Part shown: positions 23,742 through 35,917 of the stretch, piece after piece | Layout of the letters: each line of letters begins with the position of its first letter | Numbering within the stretch: position 1 is the stretch's first letter | Assembly (NCBI GenBank): GCA_900074885.1 | Contig: FJUW01000056.1 | Coordinates: 341,571-405,570 of the forward strand | Direction of reading: 5' to 3' | DNA from: Rhynchosporium graminicola | Lineage: Eukaryota > Ascomycota > Leotiomycetes > Helotiales > Ploettnerulaceae | Length of the DNA: 64,000 bases | The notes under the pieces: generated by a model | What the model saw: the letters and a program-made list of their open reading frames with translations, nothing else | The model's database searches: none | Told to the model about the DNA's origin: nothing | Program-made: the position numbers and the translations under genes

Positions 23742-25801
23742 TGTCACGGGTGAACGATGTATACACGAGGGTTCATAGTAGTATTCAACAAGTTCGATAA
23801 GGAGAGAGTAAGAATCTAACCGGAAGCCGCAAGAAAAGGTACGTAATACTAAGGCTTAACCGAGCTTTAGTCAGCGAGTTATACTAGTAATACTAGTACT
23901 ATAACCTAAGGGCTTAACCTTTATATTACTCCCCTCCTCCTGCTTGTTTTCTAGCGGAGACTGATAGTAAACTATCGTAGAACCCCCCTATAGTTAATAA
24001 CCGCGTTCTATTACTAAATATTAAGCGTTATATTATTATCGTTCGCTTTCTTCATTATAATCCTGCTGTATTAAGCTAGCGCTCCGCTCCTATTATCGCT
24101 CGATCCGGCTAAGACCTTATAAAAGTATTATTAAGCTTCCTCCTATTATTATTCGCTTCTTTATTATTATCCCGCTGTATTAGGCTAGCGCTCCGCTCCT
24201 ATTATCGCTCGATCCGGCTAAGACCTTATAAAAGTATTATTAAGCTTCCTTCTATTATTATTCGCTTCTTTATTATTATCCCGCTGTATTAAGCTAGCGC
24301 TCCGCTCCTATTATCGCTCGATCCGGCTAAGATATTATAAAAGAAGAGACTTCTACTCTTTTAGACTTCTCTTCCTTCTTTTATATAATAATAATAATAA
24401 TAATAGTAAGGTGAGTCCCCCCTCTCTTCTTCTATTATTTAAAAATCTAAATTCGCGAATTATATATTAAAATCCCTTTATTATACTATTAGGATCCGCG
24501 CTAAAACTAGCGAAATCAGATATCTCTTATTATTTACTATATCGCTTATACTCTCTCGGGCTCTGATTATATCGACTAAGCTATAAGTATCGCACTCCGC
24601 CTGTTCTCGGACGGAATCCTAACGAACTCAGTCGAATCGCTTCCGATCCTATGTCCGCTATAAAGATAGGAAGAAGAATTACGAGAACTTATAAGTTTTC
24701 TCCCGGGGTCCGCTTTCTTCTACTCGGAGCTTCGCTTTCCCCTCTTCGTCTTCTTTTTCTACTTAGATAAGAGTCTATTATATATATTAGTATTCCTATA
24801 CTTTAGCTCGCATTTATCTAAGGCTATAGAGTTTGCCAGGTTTTCTAAGGGTTTCTATATTAGTTTATAGTAACTTAACTATTTTATAAGTACTTCTGTA
24901 AACTTTCCTTTTCTTCTTTTCTTATCTCTTATATAAAGGATCTATTCTACTGAAAACTCTTTATATATCTTAAATAGGACTAGATCCGGTTATTTATTAT
25001 CGGTCTCCTGCCTTATAAGGGAGTTATTACTAGCAGGTCGTAATAAATCCGTATAGAATACTAAGTAAATATTCCCGGGGATTCTAGATAATTATATAGA
25101 TAATAGCGAAAGTACTTCTTCTACTATATATTTAGTATATTTAGTTTCTAAGCTCCTCTTCAGATAGTCCGTTTAGTAGTTACGTAGATCTAGCTATATC
25201 TTATCGCCTTTTCGGTAGATTAGTATTAGAGTCCTAGTCTTATTAGCGTTATCCTTCTATTTTTACGTAGCTTTAGCTATATTTATCTAGTATAACTTAG
25301 TAATATTCTTTATCTTTATAATAAAAGCTCTAGCTCTTTCGCTCGACTTAAGTTTAGTATTTCTCTCGGTCTCCGGTTCTAATAGTATAGGAAATAGCGC
25401 TTCGTAGCTATACGTTACGAAGAATAGACTTATCCCGAGTCCCGCTTAATATTAGCTATTTAACGCGAGTTATACTATAGGAAGCTATTTCTTCTAGTCT
25501 GATTACTCTTAGTTAATAAAATTTCGTAAATAAGCTTATATATCTTAATTCAGTCTCTCTAAGCCTCTGTCTGTTTATAAGTAGTATACGGAGCTTAATC
25601 TCTAGTATACGCCTAAAAGTCGATAAAACGTCTTCTAGAATATACTTATCTAATTCGTTCCTTTATCGCTTATAATAGCTCTTAGTATACTATAATAATA
25701 TACTTAGTAGTCTATAAACCTCTCCGCGCACTCCTCTGCTTTTATACTAGGTATCGCTTCTAATATAACGGACTTACTTAATCTGTTCTTAATTACCTAA
25801 A
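23742..25801 (-). mobile_element. Gypsy-C, minus copy, partial, with 3' LTR and integrase
   Basis: A 184-bp LTR at 23742-23925 (TGTCACGGGTG ... CCTTTATA on the plus strand) inserted in Gypsy-D after ATAAC. A noncoding stretch with a 109-bp tandem repeat follows. From about 25200 to 25795 the minus strand reads as retroelement integrase: AIISDKGTN, FWKTFYRLLGV, then ERLN, AYLRNFIN and EQSDWKK, the DDE core and its downstream part. RIP stops interrupt it. It ends abruptly at an F LTR, and neither its 5' LTR nor a matching ATAAC duplication is found. Confidence 0.75.
24041..24350. repeat. 109-bp tandem repeat, three copies
   Basis: The unit contains GCTAGCGCTCCGCTCC (at 24075, 24184 and 24293) and GATCCGGCTAAGA; spacing is 109 bp. 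One diverged single copy is at about 55140-55200 in the other family C element, so the triplication is particular to this copy. Confidence 0.9.
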
Positions 25802-26408
25802 TGTTGGATTTGTAACCAGTACCTTGGTCAGTTCTGCCTGCATTGGCATACACACCCTGTACCTTGTCAGTACATGTTCTTAGTACCTGGTTCAGTACCT
25901 TGCCCATGTACCTTGTTGTACCTGGCACCTACACCCTGTACCTTGTTAATAGCCTGTACCCTGCATACTCTATTAGAGTTACCATGAAGGTTCTCGATAG
26001 AGTTTTACTACTCTCTATTACGTATATCGTACTTCTAGAGGTTTCTACTGACGTACTACTGACGTAGTATGATTCTACAGTATACGTGTCCTCTTCTATG
26101 GAGTTCTGTATTACGTAGTATAGAATATTCTAGAGAGCTCACATAGCTATATAAGTAGCTAGAATCTCTCCTGTAGTTAGCTCTCTTCAAGTAAGCAAAA
26201 AGCAATTCGTATTAATCACGTATTATTCTGACCTTTTAGCTGATTTCCACCTTTAATTTTTACAGTATAGAATATTCTAGAGAGCTCACATAGCTATATA
26301 AGTAGCTAGAATCTCTCCTGTAGTTAGCTCTCTTCAAGCAATCAAAGCAAGTCAAATTGATTACCTATTATTCTGACCTTTGGCCGATTTCCACCCTCAA
26401 TTTTCACA
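25802..26408 (+). repeat. Family F LTR, compound (one copy plus a partial second copy)
   Basis: 25802-26263 is a full-length F LTR ending TTTTTACA. 26264-26408 repeats the last 145 bp of the LTR (from TATAGAATATTCTAGAG to TTTTCACA). The partial copy is less altered than the full one (it keeps CTTTGGCCGATTTCC), so the two had separate origins. It joins Gypsy-C (minus) on the left to Gypsy-D (plus) on the right with no matching target duplication. The 74-codon frame at 25843-26067 lies in this LTR and is not a gene. Confidence 0.75.
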
Positions 26409-29400
26409 AGATCGATACTATTACTATTAGTAATACGAAGGAACGAATATAGTACGCGTTCAGCTATCTCTTGAGTAAAGCTATAGCCGAATCTACTTAT
26501 AGATAAGCTTTATCTAATAATAAGGGTAGTTAATAGTCGAAGAGCTATTTTAATGGATAGCTACTACTTTTCGCGACTCCTATTACTAATAGAAAGCTAT
26601 AAGCTAATTAAATAAGATTAAGTAAAGAACTTATCTTTTAAACGAATACCTTAATGATTTCAATTAGCTCATCCTCGAAGTAGAAGAATAAGACTAGTTA
26701 GATATAATTAAGAATAGTTACTTAAAAGCTATTATTACTACTATCTTAATCCGTAGTACTATTAGTATAAAAGAAGAATAGTTATATGAAGAGTACTATT
26801 CGTAATTATATATAGTTAGCGACTAGCTAGCTGAAGTTGAAGAGCTATTACCTAAAGTAAACTAATAGAAATAAATATAAGAGTAGTCCCCTAAGATAAA
26901 CCAATAAGTAATAGACTTAATAGATTAAGAAGTAGCTCTATTACTATTATACTTATAATTATAAAAAAGGAACCCTAATAAGCGAGCTCTATAGAGATCG
27001 AAGGACAGAAAGCGGAATAGCTGTACTTCTGCTACAGATAAGGGGATATATAATCTATAACTACTATATAAAACTCGCTATAACTAAGAAGAAGAAAAGC
27101 TAAGTAATAATAGCTAAGACTGAGATAAAGAAGTTAAAGCTAAAGGAAGTTAAGATAAAAGGATCGAGCTTTAAGTTAGACAGTTCGGGAAAAGAATAGC
27201 TTCTATTTCAAATCGCTAATAGAAGTAAAAGGAAGTTAATTAAGAAGTAGTAATAGAAGCTTAAGATTAGTTTAAGAATATAATAAATAAAGGTTTTTTC
27301 TTAGTATTTATAATGATTAATAAAGAGTATTACGCTAAGACTCTACTTAAAACTAAGTACTTTACATATAGTATTATTAATTCTTACTTTACTACTCGCT
27401 ATTACCTCTAGTGTTTTCCTATTTCATCTATTGAAATAAGTTTATTCGAAAAAGAGAGAAGTCTTGTTATAGAAATAGCAGTTATAGAGATAGATATCGA
27501 TAGATATAAGGAAGCTAGAGCTTTCTTCTGTATAATATTATGCGTAGAAGACTATAATCTGCTTTTAAGACTACTATAGTTTAATGAGAATAATATATAT
27601 ATAATCGCCCTGAAGTTACGATACTATATTATTATTATTATTATAACCTTATATAACCGAGTATAGGAGCTGGACTATAAGCTAGACTATTCTATGTTAT
27701 CGATAATAGTATTTAATAGGCTTCCTCGAGGATAGTTATATAAGAAGATATAAGTATTTATTATAAAGTATAGCGGATATTTAGAAAGCTCTTATACTAA
27801 AGATTAAGATTAACTTGCGAATAAAACTTTCTAATTAGCTATATAAGTACCTCGACTTATATGATAATAAGAAGGCATATATACTACTACTACTATAAGG
27901 TCCTAGGATCAAGTATAAAATCGAACTCGAATAATATAATAGTATAGAACTTATAGTACTTTAGGGCCCCTTATATAATATATCCTACGATAAAATCTTA
28001 ATACTATAGAGGATTCTCATAAAGCTCCTCGATAAGGGATTTATTTAAGTAAATATCTCGCTAACTACTACTCTTATCTTATTTATAAAGAAACTAGAAG
28101 GTAAGCTATATTTTTATATCGATTATTATAAGTAAAATCGAATTATAAATAATGATTAATACTTACTTTTACTAATCTATAAGACTCTTTAGAATATAAG
28201 AAAAGCGAAATAGTTTATAAAACTATATATTATTATTACTTTTCATAAGATATATATTACTATTAGTAATAAATAGAAGATAGCTTTTCGCATGAGATAT
28301 AATCTATATAAGTAGCTAGTAACCCTCTTCGGACTCGCGAATACTTAAGTACGTTTTAGTAATATATTAATTAAGCTTTATATAATAACTTAAACGAATT
28401 CCATTCTACTAATATTGATAATATTCTAATCTATATAGATAGTAATTATTATTATTACTAAAAGTAAGTAGCGAAAGTTATAATAAGATTATACGAAGCT
28501 AGGTTATAACTAGATATTAATAAGTATGAACTCTTAGTTCAAATAACGAAATACCTTAGGTTCATAATTAATATGAAAAAAGATATCTAAATAAACCCTA
28601 AGAAAGTATAAGCGATTCGAGAATAAGAACTCTCGACTTTAATAAAAGAAGTATGAAGCTTCTTAGGATTTACGAACTTCTATTAGATATTTATTAAGGA
28701 TTGTTCGATAATTATATTATTACTAATATAGCTTACTTATAAGGAGTAGCTATAGTAATAGAATAAAGCTATAAACTAAGCGTTTAAGAAGTTAAAATAT
28801 AAATTTACTACTAGACTTATACTAGTATAATTTAACCTGAACTAAGAAATAATACTTAAAATAAACTCTTCTGAATAAGTAATAGAAAGGGTACTTATAT
28901 AATTTAATAACTAAGAGTAGTTATGACCTTACGTATTCTTCTCGAAGAGAAACGCTCTAGCTGAATATAACTACGAAATCTATAATAAGGAAATACTAGT
29001 AATTATATATTACCTTAAGAAGTAATAATATGAATTAAAAAGCGTATAAGAATTCTATATTTATATTAATTATAAGAACCTTAAGTATTTTATAATAGTA
29101 TAACAACTTATAGAGTAGTAAATACGATAGTCTTTACTTCTCTTATAGTTTAATTATACGATTAGTTATATCCCTAAGAAAGAAAATAAATATATAAATA
29201 TACTCTTATAACGCCAATAGGATATATTTTATAATATAGAAGATAAATGACTGTAGTACTAGTTAGTCTAACTAATTAAGCTGAAAAATAGCACTATAAG
29301 AACTACTACTACCATAAAGGGATAGTAGTAGTAGCTCTAATTACAATATAATAAGATCGAAGACGCTAAGAAGAAGAAGAAGCCTTATAACTATAGAACG

Positions 29401-30017
29401 AACACCTATAAGTTAAAGAACCCGAAATAGTTAATAAAGCTACTCTAGATAATAATATCATTACTAATACCTCTATAATACTCAAGTAACTCTGGACGTA
29501 AGCGGAATAAGCTATTAATATATACAAAGGAGCAAATAAGATAATACGCGATAAGTAGCGCGTATTTCTTATAATACTAAAGCTAAAGATATTAGTATTA
29601 AAGTGCTTATTATTAGAGGTAAATAAACTTTAATTCCGAGGTAAGCAATAAGTACTCGACTCTGTATAGCTATATATAAAATTACTCTAAGCGATATATA
29701 ATACTAAGATATATAGATACTTAGGATAAGATTCGACTACTATTATCATAAGTCAGTAGTTCTTTTAGCTATATATATCAGAAGATATTAGAAGATTCAT
29801 TCGGAACTAAGATACTTATAGAAGAAATAAGATATAGTAAGACTAGATATTAGGATTCCTTAAGCTATTACTATTATTAGACTAGATCTAGAAAGAAATT
29901 TCAATTAATTTTATTATCGATCTTCTAATAGTGAAGGATATACTAACTTGATTATTACTACTAATTAGCTTAGAAAAGGGATTATATATAATAGATTACT
30001 ATTAATTGATATAGAAG

Positions 30018-30244
30018 TATCGTACACTTTCACCTGTTATATATAGTCACGTTATGTCTGATCACCTGCACAGCCTAGTATATACTCATATGATCTCCTT
30101 ATGTATTTAAAGTAAGCTTTCTCTCTTCCTTCTGAAGGGATAACGCTCTCTATAATTAATATTCAGAGACTACTTTGATTCTCTATCTTCTAATACCTTA
30201 AAGTGATCTTTTACTACTAATAAAGCTTACTTTACTTTTATACT
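30018..30244 (+). repeat. Copia-B 5' LTR
   Basis: Starts TATCGTACACTTTCACCTG and ends near CTTTTATACT. It pairs with 48803-49028. A TTTAAAGTAAGC word (30106) and CTTCTGAAGGGATAACGC are shared by all three copies in the window. Confidence 0.88.
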
Positions 30245-31776
30245 AGAGTTAAGAGCTATATATCAATATATCGCTTTTAAAACTACTTATTATATATATA
30301 GAAGTAAAGCATTATTCTAGCTTTTAATCACTTGAGTTACTTACTCAGGCCTTTTATAATATATTAATTAAATATTCTATAAAGCTTATATTAGCTTTTC
30401 AACTACTGAAACTATATCTTTTAATATTTATTCCGACGACTTACTTAATCTGAGTAATAAGATAATCTATAAGAAGCTAGAGTAATAGCTAGATTAGATC
30501 TCTTACGTTCACTTTATAGCTAGAATAATCAGGGTATAGTAATATATAGACCTAGATCTACTAGACTAGGTCTCTCTAGCTAAGTTTTTTTAGGTCCGAT
30601 TATAACTATTATAAGAGATCGCAGATAGCGAGAATCGAAACTCTGAAGTAGACTTTAATATAGAAATAAAAGCTTAAGAGCTTAAATTCGTTTAAGAAGC
30701 TAAGAAGCAGATCTCCGAACTAACTAGAAGCACTCGAGATACGAGTTAGGTACTCGATCTAAATCCGGCACGCCTTATTCTAGCGAAACCTAAAAAACCC
30801 GCTATAATTTCTATAGTATCTCGGAAAGCTAAAGTAGAAATCGAAAATAAATAATTTATAATCGATTTTACTACTAATAGCTAAAAGGCTATTACTTAAG
30901 CTAAAATCTACGTATAAGTAGAGCAGATAATATTACTAACTTACTTAGCCTTAGCGATTAACGTATTACTAGCTAAAAAAAGAGTAAACTTTTAATACCT
31001 TCTAAGAGCTTTAAGATAAGAGCTCTATTAAACTAATACGATTATTTAATCTAATATATAGAAAGCTTATAGGCTTTATCTTACTATAGGAGTATCTACT
31101 AGAGGTATAGGAAGAGCTAGTAATTTAAATACTTAAGCTTAGATTATTAAACTTTAATCTCTAATTAGAGATTATATACTCTATAAGGTCCCGGATATCG
31201 AAAGATCTCTTAGAATTATAGACTTCCTAAATATAATTAAATCTTTCGATTCTTTTCTAAGTAAATAACTTTCTAATTATGTATTAAAGAGCTAAGCTAT
31301 AAAGAAGACTCTTACTATATACTCTTAAGGAGCTCGCTAAAGAATTCTATATAAGTTAAATTAGTTATATATATTAGGAGTTTTAAAGTAGTATAAGGAA
31401 AGGTTAAGGTATTTTCTTAACGCTTAGATCACGAGTTAGTACTAATATTAGCTTATCTTATGCTACTGCTAGTAGATCAGAACGTATTAAGTACTCCTAT
31501 TTATACGCAAAGGATAAAACCTATCTCTAGAAGCTAATAGACTATACTTAATTATAGCTTACTATATATAGATAGGTCTATACTACTAGTAAAGATAGTA
31601 GTCTAATTGTAGTTAAAGCTCAGGATTCTAAAGTAGCTTTAGTAATATACTTACGTTTTATCTCTAGTTAATAGAAAGACCTCTATACTAGCTTTAAAGT
31701 AAATTAACTAATCTCCTAAGTAACTTATAATCTTCTTATTAAAGCGTTAAGAGATTCTAAATATAAGTTAAGCTTT

Positions 31777-31970
31777 CTAAGTGTCACGGGTGAACAATGT
31801 ATACACGAGGGTTCATGGTGGTATTCAACAAGTTCGATAAGGCGAGAGTAAGAATCTAACCGGAAGCCGCAAGAAAAGGTGCGCAGTGCCAAGGCTTAAC
31901 CGAGCCTTAGTCAGCGAGTCGTGCTGGTAATACCAGCACCATAACCCAAGGGCTTGACCCTTACACTAAG
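31777..31970 (-). repeat. Family C solo LTR, barely RIPed, with 5-bp duplication
   Basis: The LTR at 31782-31965 (184 bp) starts TGTCACGGGTG and ends GACCCTTACA. It is flanked by the perfect duplication CTAAG (31777-31781 and 31966-31970). Unlike its surroundings it retains many CA and TG dinucleotides (CCAGCACC, GGTGCGCAGTGCC). Orientation is inferred from the Gypsy-C copy at 23742, whose coding is on the minus strand. A 184-bp repeat is shorter than the length usually needed to trigger RIP in Neurospora, which may explain its state. Confidence 0.92.
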
Positions 31971-34900
31971 GAATATCTTAAATAAGAATATAAAGTAAGA
32001 TAGAAAGAAAGTAGAACTAGTTATAATACTTTTCTTAGATAATAATTAGGAGCTTATAGAATTACTAAGGATCTATTTAGTTAAAAGTAAAGCTTACTCC
32101 TTTTCTTAATCTATTCTCTTTAATAACTATAGAGCTACTAACTTAGTTAAAGGATCTTTTATTAAATTAGGGATTAATAATTATATAGAGAGTAGAACCT
32201 TCTAAATCCCTATTAGTAAGCCCGGAACTTAGCTAATAAAAGGATTCTTTTTAGGACTAGATAGAAAGCACTTTAACTTTAAGCTCTATAATACTAAAGT
32301 AATAGATAGTTTTTATATTAATATTATCTTAGAAGCTCGATTATTAGACTTAGGGATCTAGTATTATAGATTAGATTATACCTTACGCTAAGGAGAAGAA
32401 GGAATCCTATAGATCTCTTACTTAGTTATTCGGAAGCTCAAACGAAAATAGAATCTTATATTCTTTAAATATAAAGCTCGTTTAAACTATTTACTTTTAA
32501 AATAACTCCTTCTTTTAAGTATAATAAGTATAGTAATCTACTTTATATAGATATACTTATCTCTAGATCTATCTATTAAGAGATCTATTATAAAATCAGC
32601 TTAAAGAGTTATTAATAGAAAAGATACTAAGAAGATATAATATCTAAGAGCTAGTTATTTTATACTAGAAACTTTTAATAAGCTTATAAGCTACGCCTAA
32701 AGAGTAATAATTACTAAAGGGGTAGGAAAGTATAAATATAAGTATTATATAGTTATATATACTATATAAAGGATCTCTAGATAGCTACTAGAAAGAAAAT
32801 CCCCTTATCTATTTTAGAGAATAATATAGGATCTATTCGACTTTATAGTATACTAAGGGAGACTATAATTACTTCTAATTAAGTGCGAGTATAATAGACT
32901 AATTATTACCTTTACTTCAAGAACTAAGGAATACGATAAAATCTCTAAATATCTCGAAGCTTTTGAAGCTTAGGTAAGGAGGTAGTTTAGCCTTATTATC
33001 TGCAGATTTAAATATAATCAGGAGAAGGTAGTTATAGTAATTCAAGGATTTATACGCTATTAGAGGTAGTATTTAAAGCTCGGAATTGAAATCGAGCTCT
33101 TATTAGCTTATACGTATAAGCTAAATAGTAGAATTAAAAGAGTAAGATCGAAAATAATATCTAAAGGAATCTATATATAACTATTAGCTAATCTCTCAGA
33201 TTTCCTAGGTCTAGAGTATACTTTAGCTACTACTTATCTATTTAATAGATCACTTAGAAGAGGGAATAATTAGAGATTACCTCTTAAGGAGAATAATAGA
33301 TAGTTTCGTAACAATTTCCGATTCTACGATCTAGCTATTATTACTTGCCTAACAATAGACTTCAGACTAAATTAGAGCTTAATTTAAATATATAGATATA
33401 AAGTATATCTATTAATAAAAGAAAGGATAAAAGGAAAGGAAAATCGAGCGTTTAAAATTTCCGTAAGAGCTTACATCAGGTATTTAGTAAGCTATATAGC
33501 TTCTAATATCTATAAGATCTAAGTTCTCGCGCTTTAAAAGATTATTATTACGCGGAATATATTTTTTAATAAAAACGAATTCTATATTACTTCTTTAAAG
33601 CAAAGAGCTATAATTACTAAAGAGGAGGCTTAAATAATCTGCGACCTTATTAAGAAAGCTAAAATTTAAATTATTTAGGCTAGACTTCTTAATAGTATTT
33701 TAGAAGATATCCTTAAAGAAGTCTCTTTAGAGATTAGGTTAAATAAAGGAAGATCAGAAGATCTCCTTAATCCCTTAGTTTACTTCGTAGAAGCTCGCGA
33801 TACTCGAGGGAGTTAGAATCTAGTAGTAAAAGGAACTAATAACGCTTCTAGAAATCAGCTTAATTTCACTGACCTTTAGATCCCGGAAGCTACCTTATTA
33901 GTAGATATATATTATAAAGAAGTAGTAAGGTAAAGCTATTATATATTAATCCTAGAGCTTACGATAAGTATAATATATAGAGCTCAGGTGAGCCGGCTAT
34001 AGGTAAGGAAATACTACTTATAAACTATAAAAGGAATATATAAATTAAGAAATAGCGATATATTTACCTTATAAATAATCAGGTTACTAAAGAAGTACTT
34101 ATATCTTCTGATTAAGTTACTAAAGAAGTACTTATATTAATAATACCTCGATTATCCAGGATCGAGGTACGAATCCTATATAAACCTCCGCTAGAGGAGT
34201 ACTAAGTAATTCTCGATTATTCGACCGATAAGTCGGATATAGAATTAGATTTAATTAAATCTTCTAATAACTCTATTAAGAGATTATTAGAAGTTTAAAT
34301 CTTAAATTCTGAAAAGAAGCTTTTAAAAGCTAAGAAGAAAGCTATAAAAAGGCCTAAGTATCTAAAGAAAGTAAATAGTACTTTAGTTTTTCAAATACTA
34401 AGTGCTATAATAAGCTCTAAACGTATAGATAACCCTTATCGATAGATCAGGAGTAAAGAAACTTAGAGTACTTAAGTTAAGAGCGATCTCTCTTATAAGG
34501 AATTCGAAAACGATCCTAGGCTATAAATAGATCCTTAAATCTCTATATTTATACCTAATAAGTATATAGATATAGTAAGAGGTACTTTAGACCTAAGAAT
34601 AATATACGAAGTAATCTTAGTATCTTTTAAAATACTCTAGATACTTAAAATTGATAACTTCATAATAGCTACTACTTTAGAAGCTTAGTCTTTGAATATT
34701 AATAGAAAGCTTAAAATTCTAAGAATTAAAGTAATAGATCTCCTATTAAAACTAAAAAGATATAATAATCTTAAGAACTATCTAATAAAAGCTTAGTTTT
34801 CTAAAGATATAGATCTAGAGATAAGAAATATAAAGAAATAAAGCTACTAAGAATTTGATATATATAATTAGTATATAATATAAACGCTTATTCCTCTAAT

Positions 34901-35451
34901 ATAAGTTTTTAAGTATAAACCTAATAAAGATAGATATATTAAAAGATATCGCTCTCGAATCGTAATCAGAGAGTATCTTTAAAGCGAAATAATAATTATC
35001 TTAACTTACGCTAGTATACTTAATATAAAATTATTCTGAATAGTAATAGCTCTTATAGTATACTTCGATCTAGAGATCAAGTACTTTAATATTATTAATA
35101 TATTTATTAACGACTTAAGAGATATTAAAAGAGAAAAAATATATTATTCCTTTTCTCCTAGAAGATCTAATCCTAGAAAAGTAGTTAGAGTCAATCGCGC
35201 TCTTTATAGAATAAGAGATTCTCTATACTTATAGTATAGATATATAGCTAATACTTTAACTAAACTTAAGCTATTTCTATATCTAGAGGAGCTTTATATA
35301 TTTATAAATAGAGATTATAAACTAATAGTAATATTCTATATAGATAATATATAAATACTCTTTTATGATAATAATGAGGAGCTCGGGGCGGGCTTTATCA
35401 ATCAACTGAATACGGAATACGATATATATATCCTAGGTAATATTAAGTAAT

Positions 35452-35893
35452 TATCACGAACCGGCATAGTTCTTGGCACTAAAACCCTCCTGGCATCAGA
35501 ATACTGATAGTACTACCTAGTAGTACATACTGGACAAGTCTAGTACTAGAAAAGAGTTATTACTATTAGAAGAAAAGCACTAACATAGTTATAGGTTATA
35601 GCTATAGGTGATCCAGAGTCACGTGATATACTAGACTGCTAGATAGGTCGCAAGAGCTTATACGCTCTGCAAGATAGTCTTATATAGCTAGCATAAGGGA
35701 ATAACAATCTATATAAGACTAGCACTTTTACTATTAAATAAGAGCTTCATACTAAAATTCATATAGCAATTAATATCTGCTTATAATATCTTAATTTCAA
35801 TTAAGAACCCAATTTCTTATCTGCTTTACTTTACAGCTAATACTAACCGATAAGCTTATATACCGCGTACTAGTTAACTCTAAAAACGTTATA
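35452..35893 (+). repeat. Gypsy-A 5' LTR
   Basis: 442 bp, starting TATCACGAACCGGCATAG (first TG changed to TA) and ending AACGTTATA. It has a TATATAAGAC box at about 35720 and pairs exactly in length with the hAT-split 3' LTR. It is less RIPed in its first 60 bases (CATAGTTCTTGGCACTAAAACC). Confidence 0.92.
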
Positions 35894-35917
35894 CTTTAAG
35901 TATCTTACTTAAAGTAT
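35891..35917 (+). other. 12-bp perfect hairpin at the LTR/internal junction of Gypsy-A
   Basis: ATACTTTAAGTA, then TCT, then TACTTAAAGTAT: perfect arms of 12 bp with a 3-base loop. The first three bases are the end of the 5' LTR and the rest is where the primer binding site should be. Whether it serves minus-strand priming or is chance cannot be told from one copy; the other Gypsy-A copy lacks this end. Confidence 0.6.

Noticed and set aside
24041..24350. Possible CRISPR-like array
   Set aside because: The 109-bp units are contiguous with no spacers, in a eukaryotic retroelement.
25843..26067. 74-codon open frame
   Set aside because: Lies within the F LTR and consists of translated GTACC repeats.
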